Shown here piece by piece: positions 8,922 through 18,715 of a DNA stretch of 64,000 bases; position 1 is the stretch's first letter; every line of letters starts with the position of its first letter. The translations under genes and the position numbers were made by a program. Source of the stretch: SZUA-100 sp965248135 (GTDB taxonomy: Bacteria > Pseudomonadota > Alphaproteobacteria > Rhizobiales > Rhizobiaceae); the NCBI GenBank assembly GCA_965248135.1, contig CBDFIN010000012.1, forward strand, positions 1,550,001 through 1,614,000, given 5' to 3'. Under the pieces are notes generated by a model. That model did no database searches, was not told the origin of the DNA, and saw only the letters and a program-made list of their open reading frames with translations.

Positions 8922-8946
8922 ACCTTACTTGATCTTTAGAGGAAGT

Positions 8947-9918
8947 ATGTTTGCGACACTAAAGACTAATATCGCTTTGGCCCGTGCTTTTGCCTATGAT
9001 TTTTTCCGATATCGCAAATTCAGTTTTGTGCTGCAGCAGACCTCGCGGGGCAATCGCCGCGCAATCATTCGGATTTTCACTCATTACCTGGAAGGCGGCA
9101 TGTGCTTACCGGATGTAAGGCTTGGCTATGGCCAGGACAAGGCGCTTTCCGTCATCAAAAAGCTCCGCTCTTACAAACAGGAGTTCGGTGAGGACGAAAC
9201 TGTGGCCTGGGCCACGGCGACTCTCACAAACTATTTCGAGTTTCACCGTAACCAAGATTATGATCTGTCGGTGCTCGAAGCTGAATTCGAGCAGCTTTCC
9301 CGGGAATTGAAACTGTCCAAAAATGGTGTTTCCGGCGGTTATGAAGCCGTCACGGCCGCGCAGATACGGGCTGCGGCATTGGTCGACTTCGAGCAGTTTT
9401 TGCTGAACCGGCACAGTGTTCGCCAATATACCGAAGACAGTATCGAATCGGGCACAATCCGAAAAATTGTGAAGAACGCACAGCAGTGCCCTTCAGTCTG
9501 CAACCGCCAGGCATGTCGGGTCTATGCCCTGACAGACCGGGGCGATGTGCAGAAAGTTCTGAGATACCAGGCTGGTAATGCCGGGTTTCACCAGGAAATC
9601 CGCACGCTGTTTGTAGTAACAGCCAATGTTGCGGAAATGAATCTGATTGGCGAACGCTATCAGGGGTGGATTGATGGCGGTATTTTCGCGATGACGCTGG
9701 CGCTGTCCATCCATGCCGAGGGTCTGGGTGCTTGTTTCCTGAACTGGAGCACAGAACCCCGCGAGGACCGCGCCCTGCATCGGTGTCTTGGTATCCCCGA
9801 GGAAGAACTAGTCATCACATTGATGGCAGCGGGGCATCTTAAACCCGAGTTTCGTGTGCCTGTATCGCATCGCAAATCTCTTGAAGAAGTTCTTGTCCTC
9901 GATCCTCTGCTATCTTGA
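8947..9918 (+). CDS. Nitroreductase-family protein with a long N-terminal extension
   Basis: The C-terminal ~190 residues match the FMN-dependent nitroreductase family: LLNRHSVRQYTEDSI near residue 148 is the classic N-terminal flavin-binding segment, and SIHAEGLGACFLNW and LVITLMAAGHLKPEF are later family segments. The first ~140 residues are an extra helical, basic region not normally found in the family. I chose ATG 8947, preceded by AGAGGAAG; an in-frame TTG at 8929 is possible. It begins 25 bp after the ATPase gene, so it probably belongs to the transport operon and may reduce the imported compound. The substrate is unknown. Confidence 0.82.
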   Translation: MFATLKTNIALARAFAYDFFRYRKFSFVLQQTSRGNRRAIIRIFTHYLEGGMCLPDVRLGYGQDKALSVIKKLRSYKQEFGEDETVAWATATLTNYFEFHRNQDYDLSVLEAEFEQLSRELKLSKNGVSGGYEAVTAAQIRAAALVDFEQFLLNRHSVRQYTEDSIESGTIRKIVKNAQQCPSVCNRQACRVYALTDRGDVQKVLRYQAGNAGFHQEIRTLFVVTANVAEMNLIGERYQGWIDGGIFAMTLALSIHAEGLGACFLNWSTEPREDRALHRCLGIPEEELVITLMAAGHLKPEFRVPVSHRKSLEEVLVLDPLLS

Positions 9919-9998
9919 CACAGCGCTGACCCGCAAGTCTACTGTTTTGCAGCACACTTGCCTTCGCCGGTGAGGATTATTTTTGGGAGACCCAGTAA

Positions 9999-12581
9999 TT
10001 GAAATCCGGGTTTATTGAAAGACCGCAACTGCTGCAGTTGTTTCTGACCGGAGTTCACCGCCAATTGACATTGGTAGAAGCGCCCGCCGGATACGGAAAA
10101 ACCACGTTGTTGAAATCATGGCAGCATCATCTTGATGCTGCCGGAACCGCAACAACTTGGATTACAGTTGACCCTGCGTTGAACGATTTTGACGCTTCCC
10201 TCGAACCAGCGCTGGCCAAACGCGCTCGCGAACTTCCCGCTCAGAGCGACGCGTTGGCAGAGAGGCGTGCTTTTTTGTTTTTGGACGACTTCCACGAGGC
10301 TGGATCATTCGAAACACAGACCATCAGCCAATTTTTGCAGCGCGGCGGGCACGATTTCCACATCGTCATCGGCACGCGTATGCCCCCTGCCTTTCCCTTG
10401 GCAAAGCTACGCCTGTCTGGGCAGGTCACAGATTTTGGGTTGGAAGAACTTAAATTTGATTTTGCAGAAGCGGCTACCCTTCTGCACGGTGTTTTGCCAT
10501 CCGAGATGATCCAAAACTATTACGACTATGCCGAGGGTTGGCCTGCCGCCCTTCAACTGATGCGCCTGTCATCGACCCCCGGCCAACCTGTCGAACTTGG
10601 CCATGATGCCCAATTACGGACGGGTCTTGATTTAGCCGGTTATCTAAACGAGCAGTTTCTTAGCGGGTTGAGTGCGGATCAGAACCAGTTTCTTTTGGAG
10701 ACAGCACATCTTAACCCTGTTAACGGTGATCTGGCTGATCACGTTCGTGGAAGTAACGACAGCTGGGCAATCCTGCGCTCGTTGAATGAAGTGCATTCAT
10801 TGGTTTTTGAACAGGCCGAGATTGACGGCAATTGGTACCGCTATCACCAGTTGTTGCAGGATTATCTACTGCATCACCAGGAAACACTTGGCGAGGCACA
10901 ACGCAATGAGTTGCATCTGCGAGCAGCAACCTGGTTGAACGAACACGGTCGCCACTATGCTGCCACGAAACTTGCGATACGTGCGGGTGCTCCCGATGTG
11001 GCCGAGCGGATCATTTTGGAGGCGGGTAGTACCGAAATCGGTATCCGCGATGGTGCACAGCGTTTGGCTTCGCTTCTGGATCTGATCCCGCTTGAGAGGA
11101 TCAACGCGTCGCCGCGGCTTAGCCTGGCGCGGGCCTATATATTGTTGAAAAACGGACGTACCGGGGAGGCCAGTCTGGTTATTCAGGATGCGCGTGACAC
11201 CGCAGCACCCAATGACCGCGAACTTGAGCGCGAGATTGTGCTGTTGGAGGTTCACCTGCGCCTCTATGAAGACCGCCATGTTTCCGAGGCACAGGTCGCA
11301 GCACTGGACCACACAGCGCGTCAGACTCCAGTGAAAGATCAGTTAAAACGGGGTATTTTGTATAACTTCCTGTGCCTATTCTATATTCAACTGGGCGAGT
11401 TGGAAAAGGCCCGCAAAGCCGGCGAAACTGCGATGGCGCTATACGAAGATCTGGGCTGGCAGCATCTCATCTTTTTCATGCATGTTAATCTCAGCGTCAT
11501 TAACTTGGACTTTGGGGAATTCGAAAAAGCCTACGAGCGACGTCGGCAGGCTCGTGTTTTGCAACGTGAGCATTTCGGCCACGATCCCAACCTTAACGCA
11601 ATTGCCAACATTATGTTCAGCGAGACTGCCTATGAGGCTAATGAAGCTGGCGACATTGAGGCCGGACTGACAGCTGCTTTGAACGATGCAGATAACCGCG
11701 AGGGCTGGAGCGAGGTTTTTTTGGCAGGCTATGAAACCTGTCTTGCGTTGAAGCTGGAAAACAGTGGCTATGAAGCCGCAGTGGAGCTTGTATCGCAAGC
11801 CGAAGCGATGATTGTGCGACGCAGCCTGCCGCGGTTCTCGCGGCAGCTTAAAATACTGGAGCTGGACATCGCTATAAGTGCCGAGTTCGAGACCGAGGCC
11901 CGTCGGTTGGCTGGAAGTGTACGCTCTGTTGTGCGCGAGGGGCAGAGTGCCGGTGACCTGCGTTGGCGTGGTCAAATGTTAGCACGCCTTGCTCTTGCAC
12001 GATTTGAATCCCGTTTTGGCAACCCACAAATCTCCTTGAATCAAGCAAGCCAGATCGAGGAAGAGTGCCGCAAGAAAAATTTGCAGCGTTACCGGCTGAG
12101 GGCGCTGGTATTAATGCTGATTTCTGCCGTTTCCACAAACGACACACAAGAGGCTGCAGACATATTGGCTATTGCACTGGCAGTCGCCAGACCGCGAGGC
12201 ATGAAAGGTGCATTCATGCGCGAATCCAATCGCTTTGCAGAAGCGGCAAAAACCATTGTGCGGGAACGAGGCGTGTCAGGCTACACAAGCGAAGATTTGT
12301 CGTTTTTGTCCGACCTGCTTTCAAATGTCGCTGACAGCCCTAATGAGGATGGGTCTATTCTGGCTGAACTATTAACGAAAAAAGAATATGAGGTTCTGCG
12401 CTGCCTAATCGATGGCAATGCAAATAAAGTCATTGCCCGTGCTTTGAATACGAGCGAGCCAACCGTCAAATTCCACTTGCAAAATATCTACCGCAAGTTG
12501 GGTGTAAATTCCCGGAAACTGGCGATTGATCTTGCCCTTCGGCATGGTGTGACATCAAATGGCGTCCAAACCGGCGATTAA
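9999..12581 (+). CDS. MalT-type (LAL) LuxR-family transcriptional regulator
   Basis: This 860-residue protein has the architecture of large ATP-binding LuxR regulators. The P-loop APAGYGKTT is at residues 28-36. A long TPR-like helical region fills the middle and a LuxR helix-turn-helix lies at the C-terminus (LTKKEYEVLRCLIDGNANKV, then TVKFHLQNIYRKLGV). The start is TTG at 9999, with GGGAGA 8-13 bp upstream. It lies between the transporter/nitroreductase genes and the hydantoinase-like genes in the same direction, so it is the likely inducer-responsive activator of the cluster; the inducer is unknown. Confidence 0.9.
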   Translation: MKSGFIERPQLLQLFLTGVHRQLTLVEAPAGYGKTTLLKSWQHHLDAAGTATTWITVDPALNDFDASLEPALAKRARELPAQSDALAERRAFLFLDDFHEAGSFETQTISQFLQRGGHDFHIVIGTRMPPAFPLAKLRLSGQVTDFGLEELKFDFAEAATLLHGVLPSEMIQNYYDYAEGWPAALQLMRLSSTPGQPVELGHDAQLRTGLDLAGYLNEQFLSGLSADQNQFLLETAHLNPVNGDLADHVRGSNDSWAILRSLNEVHSLVFEQAEIDGNWYRYHQLLQDYLLHHQETLGEAQRNELHLRAATWLNEHGRHYAATKLAIRAGAPDVAERIILEAGSTEIGIRDGAQRLASLLDLIPLERINASPRLSLARAYILLKNGRTGEASLVIQDARDTAAPNDRELEREIVLLEVHLRLYEDRHVSEAQVAALDHTARQTPVKDQLKRGILYNFLCLFYIQLGELEKARKAGETAMALYEDLGWQHLIFFMHVNLSVINLDFGEFEKAYERRRQARVLQREHFGHDPNLNAIANIMFSETAYEANEAGDIEAGLTAALNDADNREGWSEVFLAGYETCLALKLENSGYEAAVELVSQAEAMIVRRSLPRFSRQLKILELDIAISAEFETEARRLAGSVRSVVREGQSAGDLRWRGQMLARLALARFESRFGNPQISLNQASQIEEECRKKNLQRYRLRALVLMLISAVSTNDTQEAADILAIALAVARPRGMKGAFMRESNRFAEAAKTIVRERGVSGYTSEDLSFLSDLLSNVADSPNEDGSILAELLTKKEYEVLRCLIDGNANKVIARALNTSEPTVKFHLQNIYRKLGVNSRKLAIDLALRHGVTSNGVQTGD

Positions 12582-12692
12582 CGGACTCACCTATCCGTAT
12601 TGCTGTCAGTCCTAGCCGTCGTTTGTCTTGCCCCAAACACCCCATAAATTTGAAACTATTCCTGCCAGATTGATGGAATAATGGAGGCCTGC

Positions 12693-14252
12693 ATGCATAT
12701 TGGAGTTGATGTCGGCGGCACAAATACTGATGCCGCATTGTTTAATGGAAGCAAGGTTGTTGCTTCTGTCAAATCGCCCACGACTCATGATGTAGGATCG
12801 GGAATTGTTAAAGCGATCAGCAGCATCATGAACAGCTCTGGTTGCGACGTGTCTGAAATTGCCAGCGTGATGATTGGAACGACGCAGTTCACCAATGCGT
12901 TCGTCGAAGGTAAAAAACTGGTGCCGGTGGGTGTAGTTCGCGCTGCTCTGCCTGCAACCCGCAGCATACTACCCATGACAGAATTTCCGCAGCATCTGAT
13001 TTCCCAGATTGGGCGCCAGTCCTATCTGGTCGAAGGTGGCTACGAATTTGATGGCAGCAAGATCAACAATCTGGATGAAGGCGCGGTTGCGGAAGCAGCC
13101 CGCGATATGCGCAAGCAGGGTATCAACTCGATCGTTGTATCGGGCGTTTTTACACCGATCAATGACAGTATGGAAAACCGCATGGCGGAGATTATCCGGG
13201 GCGAGATGCCGGATGCCAACATCACCCTGTCTAGTGAAATTGGACGTATCGGTCTGATCGAGCGCGAAAATGCATCAATTATGAACGCATCGCTCATGGA
13301 CCTGTCCAGAGCGGTGATGACGGCCTTTCGTGAAGCTTTGGCTCAACTCAATATTCTCTGTCCGTTTTTTGTCAGTCAGAATGACGGCACACTGATGACC
13401 TCTGAGTTTGCCGAAAAATACCCGGTATTGACCTTTGCATCGGGGCCAACAAATTCAATGCGTGGCGCGGCGTTTTTGTCTGGTGTTGAGAACGGTATCG
13501 TCGCCGATATTGGCGGAACGACAACGGATGTCGGGGTGCTGATTGGTGGTTTTCCGCGCGAATCTGCCATTTCGGTTGATGTCGGGTCGGTTCGCACAAA
13601 TTTCCGCATGCCCGACGTTTTGGCTGTGGGTCTTGGTGGCGGCAGCATCGTGCGCCAATCCGACAGCGGCGTGAATATCGGCCCTGACTCAGTCGCGTTG
13701 GACCTGTTGACCCAGGCGAAAGTCTTTGGAGGCCAAACCCTGACCACCACCGATATCGCAGTGGCAGCAGGTTACGCGGACATTGGAGACAAATCCCTGG
13801 TAGCAGATCTGGATTCAGCTTTGGTCGAAGCAACCGTTAGCCGAATTCACGATCTTCTTGAAGCCACTGTTGATCGGGTGAAATCCAGCAAAGGCAATGT
13901 GCCGGTAATCCTTGTGGGTGGTGGCAGCGTGCTGGTTAACCGTGACATTAAAGGTGCCAGTGAGGTGATCCACCCTGAACTTTCGGGTGTGGCCAATGCT
14001 ATTGGTGCAGGTCTGGCGCAGGTGGGCGGCGAGATTGACAAGATTTACTCCTATAGCGAAATCGGCCGGGACGAAGCTATTGCGCAGGCAAAAGAAGAAG
14101 CTATCGAACGTGCTGTCCAAGCTGGAGCCTCTCAGAACAGCACCAATATCGTAAGCATTGAGGAGATGCCTTTGGCCTATCTGCCCGCCAGTGCTGTGCG
14201 AATTAAAGTCAAGGCAATCGGCGACCTCGAGCAGGCGGAGTATTTGAAATGA
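12693..14252 (+). CDS. Hydantoinase A / 5-oxoprolinase-like protein
   Basis: The protein is about 519 residues from ATG 12693, chosen because GGAGG lies 5 bp upstream; an ATG at 12681 is in frame but overlaps that ribosome site. The N-terminus GVDVGGTNTDAALF and the internal DIGGTTTDVGVL are the two phosphate-binding signatures of the ASKHA-type hydantoinase/oxoprolinase N-terminal families, which open cyclic amides using ATP. It overlaps the following DUF917 gene by 4 bp (ATGA). The pairing with DUF917 and a racemase fits a hydantoin-like degradation pathway; the exact substrate cannot be read from sequence. Confidence 0.88.
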   Translation: MHIGVDVGGTNTDAALFNGSKVVASVKSPTTHDVGSGIVKAISSIMNSSGCDVSEIASVMIGTTQFTNAFVEGKKLVPVGVVRAALPATRSILPMTEFPQHLISQIGRQSYLVEGGYEFDGSKINNLDEGAVAEAARDMRKQGINSIVVSGVFTPINDSMENRMAEIIRGEMPDANITLSSEIGRIGLIERENASIMNASLMDLSRAVMTAFREALAQLNILCPFFVSQNDGTLMTSEFAEKYPVLTFASGPTNSMRGAAFLSGVENGIVADIGGTTTDVGVLIGGFPRESAISVDVGSVRTNFRMPDVLAVGLGGGSIVRQSDSGVNIGPDSVALDLLTQAKVFGGQTLTTTDIAVAAGYADIGDKSLVADLDSALVEATVSRIHDLLEATVDRVKSSKGNVPVILVGGGSVLVNRDIKGASEVIHPELSGVANAIGAGLAQVGGEIDKIYSYSEIGRDEAIAQAKEEAIERAVQAGASQNSTNIVSIEEMPLAYLPASAVRIKVKAIGDLEQAEYLK

Positions 14253-15361
14253 AACGTATCACTCTGGAGAACCTGCCCGATTTCATCCGCGGCACCGCAA
14301 TTCTGGGCACTGGTGGTGGTGGCGATCCCTATGTTGGTCGTTTGATGCTTGAGCAGGAACTGGCCAAATGCGGTGGTGTGGATCTGATCGATCCCGATGA
14401 CGTTCCTGACGATATGTTTGCAATTAGCGTCGCCTGCATGGGCGCCCCGACAGTGTTTGTTGAAAAACTACCCAATGCAGAAGTGACCATAAAAGCAATG
14501 CGCCGCATCGAAAAAGAAGTGGGACGCAAATTCAACGCAATCATCCCGCTTGAAGCCGGAGGTGTGAACGCAACCCTGCCTTTGGTTGTCGCCGCGCGGA
14601 TGGGGCTGCCGGTGGTGGACGGAGACGGGATGGGGCGTGCTTTCCCGGAGTTTCAGATGACAACATTTAACATTTACGGTGTCAATTGCTCACCGTTTGT
14701 GATGACTGACGACTTTGGCAACACGATTGTTTTGGAAACCGACAACGCCCTGCGGACCGAGCGTTATGGCCGGGCGGTTTGTGTGAAAATGGGTGGTATT
14801 GCTCAGGTTGCAAGTTATGCCATGACCGGTGAAGAAGTGCGACGCACGTGCGTGCCACGTACCGTATCGCTGGCTGTTGAAATTGGTCAGCGAGTGCGGG
14901 AACTTCGAGTGGAAGGAAAAGAAGATATTTGCGATGGCCTGGTAGCCTATTTTGCCACCTCGCAACCGCCTCGGTTTGCAAGGGTGCTGTTTGACGGGAA
15001 AGTACAAGATGTAATCCGTGGAACCGAAGATGGCTGGACCGTTGGTAACGTAACGTTGTCAGCCACGGGCGACAGTAGCAATGAAATGTTCCTGTCCTTC
15101 CGAAATGAATATTCGCTTGCCAAGCTGAACGGCAAAACGGTTACAATAGTTCCTGACCTGCTTTTTATATTGGACCGTGAGACTGGTGAGGCAATTACAA
15201 CAGAAACCCTTCGCTATGGTCAGCGGGCCAAAGTCATCGGGGTTGCCGCTACAGAAGAGATGCGCACGCCCGAAGCCGTTGAAATCATCGGGCCGAAGGC
15301 CTCCAACATCAAAGAACCATTCATACGGCTGGAAGATTTGGCCTGGAACGGCTCCAAGTAG
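14249..15361 (+). CDS. DUF917-family protein (partner of hydantoinase-like protein)
   Basis: This 370-residue protein has the glycine-rich N-terminal segment AILGTGGGGDPYVGRLM typical of DUF917, a family often encoded beside HyuA-like proteins. Other recognisable parts are IIPLEAGGVNATLPLVVAARM and PVVDGDGMGRAFPE. It overlaps the upstream gene by 4 bp, so the two products are probably made in equal amounts and may form a complex. The biochemical role of the family is poorly defined; participation in breakdown of a hydantoin-like or modified amino-acid compound is inferred from neighbours. Confidence 0.87.
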   Translation: MKRITLENLPDFIRGTAILGTGGGGDPYVGRLMLEQELAKCGGVDLIDPDDVPDDMFAISVACMGAPTVFVEKLPNAEVTIKAMRRIEKEVGRKFNAIIPLEAGGVNATLPLVVAARMGLPVVDGDGMGRAFPEFQMTTFNIYGVNCSPFVMTDDFGNTIVLETDNALRTERYGRAVCVKMGGIAQVASYAMTGEEVRRTCVPRTVSLAVEIGQRVRELRVEGKEDICDGLVAYFATSQPPRFARVLFDGKVQDVIRGTEDGWTVGNVTLSATGDSSNEMFLSFRNEYSLAKLNGKTVTIVPDLLFILDRETGEAITTETLRYGQRAKVIGVAATEEMRTPEAVEIIGPKASNIKEPFIRLEDLAWNGSK

Positions 15362-15422
15362 GCGTGCCTGCAAGCGAGGTTGAGAGGATTGCCAACGGCC
15401 CTGAGATCGAAAGATTTGTGCC

Positions 15423-16175
15423 ATGATGAATATATGCGTTATCACCCCGATTGTGACAAAGGGTTTTCGGAACGCTTCCCAGTTGCACATGGCAGCCTCG
15501 GATGAGTGCAAAATTACCACTATGACGCTGGACTATGGTCCGGCATCGGTCGAATCCTCTATTGATGAGGTGCTTGCCGCACCGGGGGTTGTGGATGCGG
15601 CCTGCCGCGCCCAGTCAGATGGCTGTGACGCCGTTGTGATTGACTGTATGCTCGATCCCGCACTCGAAGCCGCGCGCGAAGCCCTGACAATTCCGGTCAT
15701 CGGTGCAGGCCAAGCGGGCATGAAGGCAGCCGCAAAGTTTGGGAAGTTTTCCGTTGTTACTGTTCTGCAACGACAGGAGCCGGCGTTTCAGCGTTTGGCG
15801 CGGCAATATGGGCTATCAGGGTATCTGGTATCCGTGCGAGGGATCGGCGTATCGGTCCTGGATCTTGAGCGCGCGCTGGACGCATCAATCAAGGCCACAA
15901 TTCGCGCTGCGCAGGCTGCGCGCACCGATGATGGCGTTGAAGCCATCGTGTTCGGCTGCACCGGAATGCTGGGTTTCGCAGAACCTGCCGCAAAAGCACT
16001 GGGATGGCCACTTGAACGTGTAATTGATCCGCTCATGAATGCCATCCAAACCGCATTTCAGGCCGTTAAAGCTGGCGAGAAAACCGACAAGGACGACCAC
16101 CCGTTTCCTGATCGTAAGCAGGTGGCGGGTTTTGAAAGCTGGGTTGCTTTGAACGACTTGATGAGCATACGCTAA
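15423..16175 (+). CDS. Asp/Glu/hydantoin racemase-family protein
   Basis: This 250-residue protein of the cofactor-independent racemase family has the two cysteine-containing active-site segments, VVIDCMLDP and IVFGCTGMLGF, in the expected order, which suggests a two-cysteine mechanism. Tandem ATGs at 15423 and 15426 make the start uncertain by one codon. It lies 61 bp after the DUF917 gene and is the last gene of the plus-strand catabolic cluster. It may racemise the imported hydantoin- or amino-acid-like substrate before ring opening. An IS3 element begins 24 bp downstream. Confidence 0.87.
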   Translation: MMNICVITPIVTKGFRNASQLHMAASDECKITTMTLDYGPASVESSIDEVLAAPGVVDAACRAQSDGCDAVVIDCMLDPALEAAREALTIPVIGAGQAGMKAAAKFGKFSVVTVLQRQEPAFQRLARQYGLSGYLVSVRGIGVSVLDLERALDASIKATIRAAQAARTDDGVEAIVFGCTGMLGFAEPAAKALGWPLERVIDPLMNAIQTAFQAVKAGEKTDKDDHPFPDRKQVAGFESWVALNDLMSIR

Positions 16176-16260
16176 CCAATTATTCGCCATTATACCAAGT
16201 TGGACTTACCCTGAAAAAGTGGAGGGGCTTCTGATAGCTTAAGTGCAACAGGAGGCCCCA

Positions 16261-16551
16261 ATGGTCAAAAGAGAACGACGAGTATTTACAGAAGAATTCA
16301 AGCAGGAAGCGGTTCGGCTGGTTCACACGAGCGGGCTGACAATAGCCAAGGTTTCGGATGATCTGGGCATTGGATTATCCACCCTGACACGGTGGAAACG
16401 GATTTACCGGGAAGCTGATTTATTATCTGGTCCACATGATGATGTTGAAAAGGAACTGGCCCGCCTTCGCAAAGAAAACGAGATACTGCGCCAGGAGCGC
16501 GATCTATTAAAAAAAGCCACGGCCTTTTTCGTCAAGGAGACAAGTCGATGA
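16261..16551 (+). CDS. IS3-family transposase OrfA
   Basis: A 96-residue helix-turn-helix protein from ATG 16261, with AGGAGG 6 bp upstream. It shows the IS3 OrfA pattern: RRVFTEEFKQEAVRLVH, then TIAKVSDDLGIGLSTLTRW, then a leucine-zipper-like stretch of heptads (LARLRKENEILRQERDLLKK). It overlaps orfB by 4 bp. In IS3 elements the two frames are normally joined by -1 frameshifting at an A-rich site, and an AAAAAA run lies near 16507. Confidence 0.9.
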   Translation: MVKRERRVFTEEFKQEAVRLVHTSGLTIAKVSDDLGIGLSTLTRWKRIYREADLLSGPHDDVEKELARLRKENEILRQERDLLKKATAFFVKETSR

Positions 16552-17293
16552 GGTTCCGAGCCATCGATGCGAACAAGGCTGATATGGCAATTGAACGGAT
16601 GTGTGGGTTGCTGGGCGTCAGTATCAGCGGGTATTATGCCTGGAAGAACCGGGCACCCAGTCGGCGTCAGCTGTATGACATGATATTGCTGGCCTATATT
16701 AGAGAGCATTTTTCTCTTTCGCAGGAAACCTATGGTGCACCGCGCATGCATGTTGAATTATGCGAAGAAGGCCTTGTCGTTGGCAAGCATCGTGTAGCTC
16801 GGTTGATGCGTGACAATGATTTGAAAGCAACACAGAAACGTCGTTACAAGAAAACCACCGACAGCAACCATGGCGGGCTGGTTGCCGCCAATCCGCTTGA
16901 TCAGGACTTCGGCTGTGATGGTGTGGATGAAAAATGGGGTGTCGACATAAGTTATGTCTGGACTGCTGAAGGCTGGCTGTATCTGGCCATTGTTCTCGAT
17001 CTTTTCTCCCGGCGCATTGTCGGCTGGGCCGTTAGTGACCGGTTAAAGAAAAATCTGGCCATCAAGGCATTGCAGCGGGCCGTTGCAATACGCGAACCCG
17101 GACCCGGCCTCATTCACCATTCCGATCGCGGCAGCCAGTATTGCAGTGATGACTATCAGCGCCTCCTCAAGGCTTATGACATCATCCCCTCAATGAGCAG
17201 AAAAGGGAATTGCTATGACAATGCAATGGTGGAAACGGTGTTTAAGACCATCAAATCAGAGCTGATCTGGAGGACCAGTTACCAGACCAGAAA

Positions 17294-17311
17294 ACAGGCA
17301 GAAATATCAAT
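17294..17311 (+). repeat. Target-site duplication, left copy (second copy at 18715-18732)
   Basis: ACAGGCAGAAATATCAAT occurs at 17294-17311 and again at 18715-18732, on both sides of the IS1202-like element. If the element ends are taken as TGT...ACA, the duplication is the inner 16 bp; if they are taken as GTTAG...CTGAC, it is 18 bp. Confidence 0.9.
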
Positions 17312-18715
17312 GTTAGTAGCTAATAGAGTTGGCCGGTTTTGGTAGCACACTAATTGTCCGCTTCTGTTTTAAGCATTGATGGGCAAGCTGTAAGGAGCCG
17401 GAGGCGACTGGAGGCTTGTTCATCAATGCTTTCGCGCCGAAAAGATTCACGCTGCTTTTTGGGTTTTCTGCCTGGTGATAATCTCTCCTTGTTTTGAATA
17501 TGTAGCAATTTTGCCGGGGCCATGGAAGATAGCCATTGTGTCATCTGAGTATTCATGCACCCGCACCCTGGCCTTGACATAGTGATGACGGATGAGGCTC
17601 TGCGGCAGTTGCAGGACCAAATTGTTGTACGAAACTGTATTGTCCCTGCGCACGATGCGCCCGCTCTGCACGCACATAATATCGCGTAAGACTGCCGGGA
17701 CAGCGACCGGCACAAAAGCACTTGTCTCGTCTTCAGCCGCAACGCTAAAGCGAGCATTGTGATCCGGCAGGTAGATTTCCGTGATATAGCGGTTGGCCAC
17801 GGCCATATCGGTGATGTCATGGAGCTTCAATTCATTGACGAGGCGATCCTGGAAGGTCTGAAAGGCGCGCTCCGATCGGCCACGGGCTTCCGGCGAATAG
17901 GCGGCGATATGCTCAATGCCCAACTGATGAAAGGCGCGGCCCACTTGGGTAAGCCGGGTTTTATCGACCTTCTCACCGGCCTTGGGCGTGTGAAAATAGT
18001 GACTGCCGCGATCCGTATAGATTGAACAGGGCAGGCCGTGACACTCAAACACATCCAAAAAACCGCGAAAGCTGGACATTGTTCCTTCTTCCTCAACCAG
18101 AAAGGCCGAATAAACCTTTGATGTCGCATCATCCATGGTCACAATCAGGTCAAGCTTAGGTTTGCCCTCAAGCCATTCATGGGTCGAACCATCCTGATGC
18201 AACATCATACCGGTACATGGCCTGCGCGGCCTCTTGCGCCGGTGAATGCCGCGCCCGCAGACCGCAATCACCAACCCTGAGCGCTGCAACCGGGTCTTCG
18301 TCCAGGTGTAACCCCAGTTGAAATTATGATGCTTGACCAGATGATCATGAAAATGCTTCACATTCCAGCCCATATAGCGCGTCTCATATTGCTCAAGCAT
18401 CCATGAGGTTTCGTCGGCAGGCACCGCACGCACCGACTTCTTGCCCAACCGGCGGTCATTGAGCCCATCAGAACCGCAATCCTCATAGCGCCTGCGATAA
18501 CGGCGGAATGTCCGCTCCGACATCCCTAAAATCTCTGCCGCATCATGTCCCGAAAGCCGCTTTTCTTCATATCGAGATAACACATCAATAAACTTCTCCA
18601 TCCGTCTTTCCTGTAACCATGAAGTCCGGTTCATCAAATACCCTCCTTTTGAGAGCATCCTAAAACCGGACAAATCACGTGCTACATAAAGCGGACAACT
18701 GATGTGCTACTGACA
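17311..18715 (-). mobile_element. IS1202-like (ISNCY-type) insertion sequence
   Basis: Ends read TGTTAGTAGC (left) and, on the minus strand, TGTCAGTAGC (right). Each end carries two direct copies of a sub-terminal motif, roughly GTAGC then TTGTCCGC, spaced about 25 bp apart, probably transposase-binding sites. One transposase gene lies on the minus strand. The element is flanked by a long target duplication. This layout fits the IS1202-type group of ISNCY elements, known for unusually long target duplications. Confidence 0.88.
17447..18634 (-). CDS. ISNCY/IS1202-like transposase
   Basis: About 395 residues from the ATG at 18634, chosen because GGAGGG lies 6 bp upstream. The N-terminus is a helix-turn-helix (GHDAAEILGMSERTFRRYRR). 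The central rve-type DDE core contains VTMDDATSKVYSAF, IYTDRGSHYFHT and EARGRSERAFQTFQDRL. The C-terminus carries VSYNNLVLQLPQS, typical of these transposases. The gene appears intact and ends well inside the left terminal repeats, so the element may still be active. Confidence 0.9.
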   Translation of the reverse strand: MNRTSWLQERRMEKFIDVLSRYEEKRLSGHDAAEILGMSERTFRRYRRRYEDCGSDGLNDRRLGKKSVRAVPADETSWMLEQYETRYMGWNVKHFHDHLVKHHNFNWGYTWTKTRLQRSGLVIAVCGRGIHRRKRPRRPCTGMMLHQDGSTHEWLEGKPKLDLIVTMDDATSKVYSAFLVEEEGTMSSFRGFLDVFECHGLPCSIYTDRGSHYFHTPKAGEKVDKTRLTQVGRAFHQLGIEHIAAYSPEARGRSERAFQTFQDRLVNELKLHDITDMAVANRYITEIYLPDHNARFSVAAEDETSAFVPVAVPAVLRDIMCVQSGRIVRRDNTVSYNNLVLQLPQSLIRHHYVKARVRVHEYSDDTMAIFHGPGKIATYSKQGEIITRQKTQKAA

